The position numbers were made by a program, and so were the translations under genes. Source: an uncultured Clostridia bacterium (GTDB lineage Bacteria; Bacillota; Clostridia; Christensenellales; UBA1750). From it: a stretch of 64,000 nt of DNA. The first letter of the stretch is position 1. Each line of letters opens with the position of its first letter. Under the pieces are notes generated by a model. It had not been told where the DNA came from, searched no databases, and worked only from the letters and a program-made list of their open reading frames with translations. The stretch lies in contig CAJFMX010000009.1 in assembly GCA_904393115.1 (NCBI GenBank), positions 1-64,000 of the forward strand, written 5' to 3'. This document shows, in pieces, positions 51,452-59,721 of the stretch.

Positions 51452-52411
51452 TCAGTACATGGCCTTGAGGATGCTCTCCAGGCTGCTCTCCTCGATGCGC
51501 AGGTCGCGGACGCTGTAGTGCGTGGACAGGTAGGACACCGCCTCGCCGATGGGCAGCTCTGCCTTGCTGCCCCCGAGGGTGAAGCGCCCCTCCTGCGCGC
51601 CCAGGAGCTGCAAATGCGGGTGCTGGGGCCGCTCCCCCGGCTGCAATGTGACATACAGCCGGTACGGATCGCCGTAGCGCGCCTGGAATTCCGCAAGGCT
51701 CCCGTCGTAGCCCAGCCGGCCGTGGTTGATGAGCATCAGCCGGCCGCAGATCTGCTCGATGTCGTCCATGTCGTGCGTGGTGAGCAGGAAGGTCGTGCCC
51801 TTGCGCCGGTTGATCTCCTTGACAAAGTCGCGGATGCGGCTCTTGGCCACGATGTCCAGGCCGATCGTCGGCTCGTCCAGGAAGACGATCTCGGGATCGT
51901 GCAGCAGGGCGATGGCGATGTTTGCGCGCATCTTCTGCCCGAGGGAGAGCTGGCGCACGGGCTGGTTCAGGAAGCTGCCCATCTGCAGAACCTCGATGAA
52001 CAGGTCGACGTTGCGCTTGTACGTCTCCTCCGGGATCTCGTACATGCGCCGGTGCAGGCGGAAGGTGTCGGTCATGGGCAGGTCCCAGTAGAGCTGCGAG
52101 CGCTGGCCGAACACGACTCCGATGTGCTTGGCATTCTCCTGGCGCTGCTCGTAGGGGATGCGGCCGTCCACCAAGATTTCCCCTGCAGTGGGCGTGAGAA
52201 TGCCGGAGAGCATTTTGATGGTGGTGGACTTTCCCGCGCCGTTGGGGCCCACGTAGCCCACGAGTTCGCCGTCGCCGACGGTGAAGCTGACGTCGTCCAC
52301 CGCCCGCTTGATTTCGTATTCCCGCGCAAAGAGCGAGCGCAGCTTGTGCTTGGAGTCCTTCGTGTTCTTGTAGATCTTAAACGACTTGGAGACGTGCGCA
52401 ACTTCGATCAT
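51452..52411 (-). CDS. ABC-2 type transporter ATP-binding protein
   Basis: The 319-residue ATPase has an N-terminal extension before Walker A GPNGAGKST, then the Q-loop VFGQRSQL, the variant signature LSLGQKMRANIA, Walker B IVFLDEPT and the switch THDMDD. This form is typical of ATPases paired with DUF990-type permeases. The two genes transcribed before it encode such permeases, so the three form one exporter. Confidence 0.93.
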   Translation of the reverse strand: MIEVAHVSKSFKIYKNTKDSKHKLRSLFAREYEIKRAVDDVSFTVGDGELVGYVGPNGAGKSTTIKMLSGILTPTAGEILVDGRIPYEQRQENAKHIGVVFGQRSQLYWDLPMTDTFRLHRRMYEIPEETYKRNVDLFIEVLQMGSFLNQPVRQLSLGQKMRANIAIALLHDPEIVFLDEPTIGLDIVAKSRIRDFVKEINRRKGTTFLLTTHDMDDIEQICGRLMLINHGRLGYDGSLAEFQARYGDPYRLYVTLQPGERPQHPHLQLLGAQEGRFTLGGSKAELPIGEAVSYLSTHYSVRDLRIEESSLESILKAMY

Positions 52412-52424
52412 CGAAAAGACCTCC

Positions 52425-53228
52425 TTACGATCCGGTGCTCTTGTAGTGCTTGGACGCCGCGGCAAAAACCGCGTAGGCGATGAGCAGAAACGCGATCCCG
52501 ACCGGCAGCGACAGATGCCGCACCACCGGCGGGAACAGGCCGAAATCCTGCCGGCCGCTGATCTGCTGCACCGGATAGAAACTCACAAACGCCAGGGGGA
52601 TCAGGGTCGTGAGCAGGACCTGGAAGAACTTGGGATAGACGGAGATGGGATACTCGATCAGGGGCCGGATGTTGGTGTAAAAGTTTCCCGTCAGCGGGTT
52701 GTTGATCCAGAAAAACGAAGCAGAGGCAAAGAGCAGCAGCACCCCGCCCTGCACGCAGGCGCCGCCCAGGATGCCGCAGGCGATCTGCAGAATCGTCAGC
52801 GGCGTCACCGTCACGTGCAGCTGCGTTACGCCAATGGCGACCATTCCCAGGGCCAGGAAGAAGTGCAGAAAGTAGTACGGTGAAAACCCGGTCACGATCT
52901 CGTAGGTGAGCGGCTTCATCGGCTTTGTCAGCGTCTGGTCAAAGTCCCCGGTGCGGATGCGCCGGGAAAGGCTCCACATGACGTCGCTCAGCAGCGCGTT
53001 GGCCAGCGTGTAGGAGGCCAGCGTGTAGGCGTAGAGCAGCATGACCTCAAAAGGCGTCCAGCCGTTGATGGTGTCGAACTTCTGCGTGAGCAGGACCATC
53101 AGCAGCGTCTGCGCGCCGTAGCCGAAGAGGAAGCTCAGCGCGTCCAGCCAGAAGGCGGCGCGGTATTCGTACTTGCCCTTGGCCTTGACGCGCATGTAGA
53201 GAAACAGCACAGCCAGCGTCTTTTTCAT
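52425..53228 (-). CDS. ABC-2 family permease (DUF990-like)
   Basis: This 267-residue protein has six membrane helices and the RRIRTGDFDQTLTKPM segment that typifies DUF990-type permeases. It lies between the other permease and the ATPase, two and 13 bases away. Substrate unknown; some relatives export glycolipids or drugs. Confidence 0.88.
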   Translation of the reverse strand: MKKTLAVLFLYMRVKAKGKYEYRAAFWLDALSFLFGYGAQTLLMVLLTQKFDTINGWTPFEVMLLYAYTLASYTLANALLSDVMWSLSRRIRTGDFDQTLTKPMKPLTYEIVTGFSPYYFLHFFLALGMVAIGVTQLHVTVTPLTILQIACGILGGACVQGGVLLLFASASFFWINNPLTGNFYTNIRPLIEYPISVYPKFFQVLLTTLIPLAFVSFYPVQQISGRQDFGLFPPVVRHLSLPVGIAFLLIAYAVFAAASKHYKSTGS

Positions 53229-53230
53229 GC

Positions 53231-54028
53231 TCAGCCCCCCTGTACCAGAACTTTTTTGCAGGCCCGGCGCCACAGGATGCGCTCCACCGCGTAGAGCGCG
53301 ACGAGCCAAAACGCCTGGATCAGCAGCACGCGCGGGATCTCGCTCACGGGCGTCTTGCCCAGGTAGATCGCCAGCGGCTCATAGGTGAAGTAGCGGAAGG
53401 GCAGAAACTCGGTGATGGCGCTCAGCCACGCGGGGTAGAGCCAGATGGGAAAGAACTGGCCGGAAAAGATCTGCTCCACGTTGCGGAAGTGCCAGCGCAG
53501 AAAGGGGTTCTTGATGAGCCAGAAGGACAGAAGGCCCAGGATATAGCTGTAGTAGAACGTCAGCAGCGCGCCGAACGCGAGCGAGACAAGAAACGCGGCC
53601 CCCTGCGCCGCGGTCTGCGGCAGCAGGAACCCATAGCGCAGGCCCGCGAGGACGCCGATGGGCAGGAACACGACCAGGACCTTGAAGAAGTTGTTGCCCA
53701 GGTCGTTGCAGAGCAGGTAGAGCTTGAAGTTCAGCGGGCGGACGAAGTCGTTGGCGATGGAGCCGTCGTCGATCTTGTCGCTGATCTCGTTGCCCGCCTG
53801 CGTGGCAAAGAGCGTGGAGACCACGCGGGTGAGGATGAGATACGTCACCATCTGGGAAAGCGTGGTGTCAAAGCGCGCCCCGCTGCCCAGCAGCGCCACC
53901 CAGATCAGGATCTGCGCGAAGATCTCCAGGAACTTGCCCAGCAGCTCGAATACGGAGCTGAGCCGGTAGGTCAGCTTGGACTTGAGCCCATACCACAGGG
54001 TCAAAGAATACAGCGCGACTTGGTTCAC
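53231..54028 (-). CDS. ABC-2 family permease (DUF990-like)
   Basis: The 265-residue permease has six helices and the paired SIANDFVRPLNFKLYLL segment, the counterpart of the motif in the other permease. The two are probably a heterodimer. GTG 54028 lies nine bases after GAGGAGG. It is the first gene of the operon; its long leader contains a C10 tract. Confidence 0.88.
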   Translation of the reverse strand: MNQVALYSLTLWYGLKSKLTYRLSSVFELLGKFLEIFAQILIWVALLGSGARFDTTLSQMVTYLILTRVVSTLFATQAGNEISDKIDDGSIANDFVRPLNFKLYLLCNDLGNNFFKVLVVFLPIGVLAGLRYGFLLPQTAAQGAAFLVSLAFGALLTFYYSYILGLLSFWLIKNPFLRWHFRNVEQIFSGQFFPIWLYPAWLSAITEFLPFRYFTYEPLAIYLGKTPVSEIPRVLLIQAFWLVALYAVERILWRRACKKVLVQGG

Positions 54029-54116
54029 CGCTTCGCCGCCTCCTCTTCCAAGGGAATTTCCCGGCATCCCATTGCGACGCGCAGGAAATTTTTCCTCACG
54101 ATTTGTGAAAAAAGTA

Positions 54117-54126
54117 CCCCCCCCCC
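54117..54126. other. C10 homopolymer in the exporter leader
   Basis: Ten C residues (G10 in the transcript) lie between the promoter and start of the exporter operon. On the minus strand CCCCG-8-CGGGG forms a hairpin that runs into the G tract and a following T6, so it may act as an attenuator. The rest of the leader (54029-54207) shows nothing else clear. Confidence 0.5.
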
Positions 54127-54207
54127 GCAAAATTTCGGGGAAGAGGGTTTGTTTTCCGTTTTCACGCACCAAGTTTCTTCCGGTTTTTCGACATCTTCTT
54201 GAGAAAG

Positions 54208-54236
54208 AGTATAGCACAGTTTTTTCGTCCCTGCAA
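54208..54236 (-). promoter_or_regulatory. Promoter of the ABC-2 exporter operon
   Basis: On the minus strand TTGCAG (54236-54231) and TATACT (54213-54208) are 17 bp apart, about 180 bp upstream of the first start codon. Confidence 0.7.
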
Positions 54237-54264
54237 GACGCAGCTGCGCCGTTTTTCCGTCGAT

Positions 54265-55647
54265 TCACGCCGTGGGCGAGGGGGCGTGGTCTGGCTGGGC
54301 GCTCCGGAGGCGGCGGAAGGTGTGCGCGTACATGCCCAGGGAGACCGGCAGCATGAGGACCTCCACGACCAACTGCGTCCAGATCATGCCGTACAGGCCG
54401 AAGAGCGCGTTCATCAGGAGGAGCAGCGGGATGTTCAGCAGCCCCTGCCGGCTGAAGGTCAGCGCCGCGGACTGCACGCCCTTGCCCATGGCCTGCAGCG
54501 TATAGCTGATGAGGAAGTTGACCGACGTCAGCGGCACCGCCAGGCAGGCAATGCGCAGGAAGCGCGCCCCCAGGGCGCTCGTCTCCGCCTCCGGGATGAA
54601 CAGGCGCAGGATCTGCGGCGCAAAGGCCGCAAAGCAGGCGACAAAGCAGGCCGAGAGCGCCAGGGCGACCGTCCACGAGAACACGGACACGCTGCGCATC
54701 CGCTTGTAGTTCTTCGCGGCGAAGGTATAGCCCACGAGCGGCATGAATCCCTGGCACAGCCCCATGGACACGTTCAGGGGGAACTGGTCGATGCGCTTGA
54801 CGATGCCGTAGGCCGCCACCGGGATGTCCCCGTAGCCGGAGGCCAGGTGCACCATCCCCATGTTGGAGGCATTGCCCAGGGCCGTGGCCAGCGCCGAGGC
54901 CAGGCCCACGGAGAAGATCGGCCGCACGAAGCGCAAGGAGATGTCGCGCGGATGCAGGGAGACGCTGGTCCTCTCCCCCAGGCGGGCGTACTGCGCGGCG
55001 AAAAACGCCACGGAGGCGGCGTTGGAGGCGGCGGTGGCGATCGCGGCGCCCGCGACCTCCAAGTGGAAGCCGAAGATCAGCAGGGGGTCCAGCGCCACGT
55101 TCAGCAGGCCGCCGAACATCATGCCCGCGCTGGCCTGCCGGGCGTGGCCCTCGCTGCGCAGCAGGTGGCCCAGGGCAAGGCTCACCATCGTGGGCACGCC
55201 GCCCAGCACCACGACCCAGAGCAGGTAGTCCTCCGCGTAGGCATAGGTGTCTGGGCTCGCGCCGAGGAACCCCAGCAGCGGCCTGCGCGCAAGATAGGCC
55301 CCCAGGGAGAACAGCAGCGTCGCCGCCGCGCCGCCCCAGATGCTGAACGCGGAGACGAACTTGATCTCCCCGCGGTTCTGCGCGCCCATCATGCGGGAGA
55401 TGAGGCTGCTGCCGCCCAGGCCGAACAGGTTGCCCAGGGCCGTGAGCAGGTTGAACCACGGGGAGACCAGGGACACGGCCGCGACCATCGCCGGGTCGCC
55501 GAGCTGCCCGATGAAGAACGTGTCGGCCAGGTTGTAGATCATCGTGACCACCTGGCTGATGATGGTGGGGACGGGCATCTCCGCAAACAAGTAGGGGTCC
55601 GACGGCTTTTCCACGAAACATGCGCCTCTTTCCACAAAAAAATCCAT
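54265..55647 (-). CDS. MATE family efflux transporter
   Basis: This 460-residue protein has the 12-helix MATE pattern with IYNLADTFFIGQLGD, AVSLVSPWFNLLTALGNLFGLGG, and the repeat-half PVAAYGIVKRIDQFP segment. It should export cationic or neutral drugs or metabolites using a Na+ or H+ gradient. The ATG lies inside the loop-to-U-tract region of the terminator that ends the gene before it. The SD sequence GGAGGGG is in the terminator stem. Confidence 0.92.
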   Translation of the reverse strand: MDFFVERGACFVEKPSDPYLFAEMPVPTIISQVVTMIYNLADTFFIGQLGDPAMVAAVSLVSPWFNLLTALGNLFGLGGSSLISRMMGAQNRGEIKFVSAFSIWGGAAATLLFSLGAYLARRPLLGFLGASPDTYAYAEDYLLWVVVLGGVPTMVSLALGHLLRSEGHARQASAGMMFGGLLNVALDPLLIFGFHLEVAGAAIATAASNAASVAFFAAQYARLGERTSVSLHPRDISLRFVRPIFSVGLASALATALGNASNMGMVHLASGYGDIPVAAYGIVKRIDQFPLNVSMGLCQGFMPLVGYTFAAKNYKRMRSVSVFSWTVALALSACFVACFAAFAPQILRLFIPEAETSALGARFLRIACLAVPLTSVNFLISYTLQAMGKGVQSAALTFSRQGLLNIPLLLLMNALFGLYGMIWTQLVVEVLMLPVSLGMYAHTFRRLRSAQPDHAPSPTA

Positions 55648-55680
55648 GCGGTCCCCTCCGCCGCCGGGCGGAAGGGACCG
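55636..55680 (-). terminator. Terminator overlapping the MATE start
   Basis: Bases 55649-55662 pair with 55667-55680 (13 pairs, one mismatch). The T7 tract on the minus strand (55642-55636) falls in codons 2 to 4 of the MATE gene. The hairpin thus ends the upstream transcript and would also hide the MATE ribosome-binding site. Confidence 0.72.
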
Positions 55681-55686
55681 CGCTGC

Positions 55687-57096
55687 TCAGTCGTTGGCTG
55701 CAAAGACCTCCGTCAGCCAGGCGTCGTAGGTCGGAATCCAGCCGCCGCTCGCGCCGAAGCCGTGGGGCATGCCGTCGATCTGGAGCCGCTCCACCGCGAC
55801 GCCCGCCGCCTCCGCCGCGTCGGCGTTGGCCAGGAACTGGTCGTAGAACGGGTCCCGCGTGCCGTAGCAATAGAAGGTCGGCGGGAGATCCCCGGAGCGC
55901 AGGAGCTCCACGTCCGTCGTCCCCACGCTCAGCCGACCGTAAAAGGAATAGATCATCCCGCAGGCCGCCGCGTCCGCGGAGATGCGGTCCAGCTCGTCCG
56001 GCACGTACGACGCGTCCAGGGCCGTGGGGTCCACTGCGCCGTCGTAGTGGAGCAGCATCTCGCCGCTGAGGATTCCGCCGGCGGAAAAGCCCATCACGGC
56101 GATGTCGCTGGGGTCGATTCCGTACGCCTGCGCGTGCGCGCGGACAAAGCGCACCGCGCGCGCCAGATCCAGCGCGCCCTCCTGCTGCGTATAGGGCCGC
56201 AGGCGGTAGTCCACGACAAAGCTCTGGTAGCCCAGGGCGGACAGGGCCTCGGCCACGTCCACGCCCTCGGGCTGGTCGCTGCGGAACTGGAAGGCGCCGC
56301 CCGGGCAGATGAGCACTGCGCCCTTGACCGCCGTGCCCGCGGGCACTGGGGAATCGGTCAGGTACGGCCGGAAGTCCGGGTCGTCAAAGTATCCGCCGTT
56401 GTTTTCGGTGTAGACGGTGGTGGCGGGCGCGTTTCCCTCCTCCCAGAGGTAGAGCGTCTGGCTCTGCCCGGGCGTCACCGCGGCGGTGCGCACGGTGTTG
56501 TTCCCGCCGGCCTGCGGCGCGGCCGCGCCCGCCGCCAGGGACAGGCCCTCGGCCCAGGCGGCGGCGGATTCCGCGTCCGCCCCTTCCGTCAGGAGCAGGG
56601 CGCTGCTCCCCAGCAGCGCGCTGGGCTCCAGGTCGGAGATCGCGACAAAGACCGCGTCCTCCGCATTGCCCTGGCCGAGGACAAAGGGATAGATCGTGCG
56701 CGCGCCCAGGTCGCTTTCCCGCAAAAAGGTCTGCACGCCCGCGGGCAGGGCGCTGTTCTGCGCCGCAAACCCCAGCAGCACGAACGCATACGCGTTCAGG
56801 TTCCAGCCGCCGCCCGCGGACAGGTCGGCGAGCGTTCCGCCCACCGCGCCGGCGATCGCCTCCGCCGCCTGCGCCACGGCGCCGCTCTCCTCCGGCAGGT
56901 AGGCGACCAGGATGCCGCTCTCCGCCGGATCGGCCGCCTCCCCCGCGCCAACCGTGGGCTCCGTGCCGACCGTCGGCTCCGTGCCGACCGTCGGCTGCGG
57001 GCCAACCGTCGGCTCCGAGTTCTCCCCGCTGGCGCACGCCGTGAGGCTGCCGGCCAGCACGGCGAGCAGCAGCAGGGCCGCTATGGTCTTTCGCAT
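55687..57096 (-). CDS. Lipoprotein: degenerate flavodoxin-like domain fused to an alpha/beta hydrolase
   Basis: This 469-residue lipoprotein has lipobox SLTAC and four PTVG linker units. Residues about 50-180 form a flavodoxin-like fold (GILVAYLPEESGAVAQAAE, YAFVLLGFAAQNSA, ARTIYPFVLGQG) without a TGNT loop or the WWG pair, so FMN binding is doubtful. Residues about 220-469 are an esterase/BD-FAE-like hydrolase, with VLICPGGAFQFR, the nucleophile in VMGFSAGGI, and PHGFG with the histidine. The signal peptide and both parts face outward. The fusion joins two lipoprotein types that are separate genes elsewhere here. Confidence 0.85.
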   Translation of the reverse strand: MRKTIAALLLLAVLAGSLTACASGENSEPTVGPQPTVGTEPTVGTEPTVGAGEAADPAESGILVAYLPEESGAVAQAAEAIAGAVGGTLADLSAGGGWNLNAYAFVLLGFAAQNSALPAGVQTFLRESDLGARTIYPFVLGQGNAEDAVFVAISDLEPSALLGSSALLLTEGADAESAAAWAEGLSLAAGAAAPQAGGNNTVRTAAVTPGQSQTLYLWEEGNAPATTVYTENNGGYFDDPDFRPYLTDSPVPAGTAVKGAVLICPGGAFQFRSDQPEGVDVAEALSALGYQSFVVDYRLRPYTQQEGALDLARAVRFVRAHAQAYGIDPSDIAVMGFSAGGILSGEMLLHYDGAVDPTALDASYVPDELDRISADAAACGMIYSFYGRLSVGTTDVELLRSGDLPPTFYCYGTRDPFYDQFLANADAAEAAGVAVERLQIDGMPHGFGASGGWIPTYDAWLTEVFAAND

Positions 57097-57121
57097 CGCA
57101 TCCGCCTCCTTCCGGGCCGGC

Positions 57122-57755
57122 TCACAGCCCAAGGCCCTGGGCCCAGGCCGTGACCTGCTCCGCGCTGTCCGCCACGTCGTTCCGGGAGAGGGCCAGGCCG
57201 TCCTCGCGCACGGTGGCGTTGGGCTGCAGCTCCGCGATCGTGCTCTGCGTGCGGGAGAACCCGCTGCCGCCGTGCGGGCAGAAGGGGATGATGGTCTTGC
57301 CCGAAAGGTCATACGACTCCAGGAACGTATAGAGCGCCTGGGGCATGTCGCCCCACCAGTTGGGATAGCCGAGGAAGATCGTGTCGTACTGCCCGAGGTT
57401 CTCGATCTGCGTGGCGAGCGCCGGGCGGGCGCCGGCCTCCTGCTCCTCGGCGGCAAAGTCGACCAGGGCCTCGTGCTCCAGGGGATATTCCTCCACCGTC
57501 TCGATGCGCAGCAGGTCCCCGCCCACCGCCTGCTGGATGGTCTGGGCCATGTACTCGACATTGCCCAGGATCTCGCCGTCGCGCACCACGATGCTCGCGC
57601 CGGCGACGGCGTCCGCGCCCGCGGGGTCCACGTCCTCCGGCATGGTGAAGTAGGCGATGAGGATGGAGGAACCCGCCGCTGGCGCAGTCGGCCAGCAGCG
57701 CCATCATCAGGACCGCGACAAGCGCCAGGGCGAACCGCTTCTGCATCGTTTTCAT
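57122..57755 (-). pseudogene. Flavodoxin lipoprotein gene with a frameshift after the signal peptide
   Basis: The first frame gives a lipoprotein signal (LLADCASGG). After about 57672 a second frame continues with SSILIAYFTMPEDVD, SIVVRDGEILGNVEY, YDTIFLGYPNWWGDMP, SGKTIIPFCPHGGSG and a normal end. One base appears extra at the join. The domain looks like the longer-loop flavodoxin subgroup with DGE-x-LGN in place of TGNT. It is otherwise intact and may be functional if the extra base is an error. It sits between two other flavodoxin-type lipoprotein genes. Confidence 0.82.
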
Positions 57756-57791
57756 CGCAAACTCCTCCTCAATTGGGTTCGTTTCCCCGGC

Positions 57792-58499
57792 TTACAGGCC
57801 GAGGCCGTCCAGCCAGGTCTGCACATCCTCCTGGCTCACGCGGGAAGAGAAGCGCTGCCCCTCGAGCCAATCGCCGGTGCCGGCCATCTCGGCCAGGAGC
57901 TCGCCGCTCTCGCCCAGGCCGGAGCTGGCGGAGGTGCAGAAGGGGATCACGGTCTTGCCGGTGAAGTCGTTGGCCGTGACAAAGCCGTTCACGGGCCAGG
58001 CCGCGATGCCCCACCAGATCGGGTAGCCGAGGAACACCGTGTCGTACTTGTCCCAGTTGTCGACCGTGTCCTGCACAAGGGCCACGTCGCGGGCGTCGGG
58101 GTTGTCGTGCTCATAGACCACGCGGCTGTTTTCGTCGCTGTAGTTCAGGTCCTCGTCCGTATAGGGGTCCGCGGGCTCCAGCTCGAAGAGATCGCCGCCC
58201 GTCAGCTCCGCGATGCGGTTGGCGGCCTCCTGCGTGTTGCCGGTCGCGGAGTAGTAGACCACCAGCGTCTTTCCGCCCGACGGCGCATCCGAGGCCTCCG
58301 GCGCGGCGCTCGCCTCGGGAGAGGGGTCGGGGGCGGCCGTCTCCTGGGGCGCCGCCGTGGGGGTCGGCGCAGCGGTTGGCTCCGGCGCAGTGGTCGGCTC
58401 CGTGGTGGGCGCGGCGGTTGCGGCGGGCGCCTGCGCGCTGCAGCCGGCCAGGCTGAGGATCAGGACCAGGCTCAGAATCCAAGCAGAGAATTTTTTCAT
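57792..58499 (-). CDS. Flavodoxin lipoprotein
   Basis: This 235-residue lipoprotein (lipobox SLAGC) has a long Pro/Ala/Thr linker and a complete flavodoxin domain. The FMN phosphate loop is YYSATGNTQEAANR, and YDTVFLGYPIWWG and GKTVIPFCTSASSG complete the flavin pocket. An outside-facing FMN carrier is predicted. AAGGAGG is nine bases from the ATG. It follows the iron alcohol dehydrogenase by four bases. Confidence 0.92.
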   Translation of the reverse strand: MKKFSAWILSLVLILSLAGCSAQAPAATAAPTTEPTTAPEPTAAPTPTAAPQETAAPDPSPEASAAPEASDAPSGGKTLVVYYSATGNTQEAANRIAELTGGDLFELEPADPYTDEDLNYSDENSRVVYEHDNPDARDVALVQDTVDNWDKYDTVFLGYPIWWGIAAWPVNGFVTANDFTGKTVIPFCTSASSGLGESGELLAEMAGTGDWLEGQRFSSRVSQEDVQTWLDGLGL

Positions 58500-58503
58500 C
58501 GCT

Positions 58504-59679
58504 CTATGCCTCCTTGTCGTAGCATTCATGAAAGATCGCGAGGATCTCCTCGTGCGTCATGCGCTTGTAGCTTCCCTGCGAGATGCCGCAGGAATTGGCG
58601 ATCTCCCGGAGCTGTTCCCTTGGGACGCCCAGCTCCTTGAGGGTGGTGGGCAGGCCGACCTCCCGAATGAAGGCGGCCAGGGCGTCGATGCCGGCCTCGG
58701 CGAGCGCCTCGTCGCTGCGGCCCTGGCGGGCGATGCCCCAGACGTTCTCGGCAAAGCGGACGAACTTTTGCAGCCCCTCGCGATAGATGTGGCGGTAGTA
58801 GGCGGGGTGCAGCACCGCCAGGCCGCAGCCGTGGTTGCAGTCCGTGTACGCGCCGAGCTGGTGCTCCATGTTGTGGCACTCGAAGTCGCACTTCTTGCCC
58901 ATCTTGATGATGCGGTTCTCGGCCATGGTCGCGTCCCACATGAGGTTGGAGCGGGCGGTGTAGTCCTCGGGGTTCCGGATCGCCGCGCGCAGGTTGCGGA
59001 TGACGCTGCGCATCAGGGCCTCCATGATGTCGTCGGAGACGTTGTCCTCGTCGGGCTCACTGAAGTAGGTCTCCATAATATGGCTCAGGATGTCGAAGCT
59101 GCCGGAGATCATCTGGCCCTTGGGCACGCTGTAGGTATAGGCGGGGTCCAGCAGGGCAAAGGCCGGGTTCAGCTGGGGGTAGTCGCGGCCGGTCTTGACC
59201 TTCTTTTCCTCGTTGGTGATGACCGCGCCGCCATTGCACTCGCTGCCCGTGCCCGCGACCGTCACGATCACGCCCAGGGGCAGGGGCGCAAAGTCGATGA
59301 CCCCGGGCCGCGCCCAGAACTCCTCCCAGATGTCGCCGTCGCAGCGGGCGGCGAGGGAGACCGCCTTGCAGCAGTCCATGACGCTGCCGCCGCCGACGGC
59401 CAGGATCATGTCCGCCTGGGCCTCCCGGGCGAGCTTTGCGCCCTCGAGCACCTTGGCATAGGTGGGGTTGGCCAGGATGCCGGGGAACTCCACGACCGTC
59501 TTGCCCGCGCTGCGCAGGATGCCCGTGACCTCGTCGTAGATTCCGTTGCGCCGAATGGACCCGCCGCCATAGGCCAGAAGGATGGTGTTTGCGCCCTTGG
59601 TCAGGCAGGCCAGGTACTCCTTCACGCAGCCCCGCCCAAAGTAGACCTTCGTTGCGTTCTGAAAGATGAAGTTATTCAT
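58504..59679 (-). CDS. Iron-containing alcohol dehydrogenase
   Basis: The 391-residue enzyme has AYGGGSIRRNG, VGGGSVMDCCKAV and TVAGTGSECNGGAVI, the NAD(P)-binding half. Metal ligands fall in the segments FDILSHIMETYF, CHNMEHQLGAYTDCNHGCGLAVLHPAYYR. This is the butanol/lactaldehyde dehydrogenase-like group (BDH/YqhD). It probably reduces an aldehyde to alcohol with NADPH. Start 59679 is chosen because it matches the family N-terminus (NFIFQNATKVYFG). Confidence 0.93.
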   Translation of the reverse strand: MNNFIFQNATKVYFGRGCVKEYLACLTKGANTILLAYGGGSIRRNGIYDEVTGILRSAGKTVVEFPGILANPTYAKVLEGAKLAREAQADMILAVGGGSVMDCCKAVSLAARCDGDIWEEFWARPGVIDFAPLPLGVIVTVAGTGSECNGGAVITNEEKKVKTGRDYPQLNPAFALLDPAYTYSVPKGQMISGSFDILSHIMETYFSEPDEDNVSDDIMEALMRSVIRNLRAAIRNPEDYTARSNLMWDATMAENRIIKMGKKCDFECHNMEHQLGAYTDCNHGCGLAVLHPAYYRHIYREGLQKFVRFAENVWGIARQGRSDEALAEAGIDALAAFIREVGLPTTLKELGVPREQLREIANSCGISQGSYKRMTHEEILAIFHECYDKEA

Positions 59680-59721
59680 GGAAAAGCGCTTCCTTTCCGC
59701 CAAAATATCCATTTGATTTCG

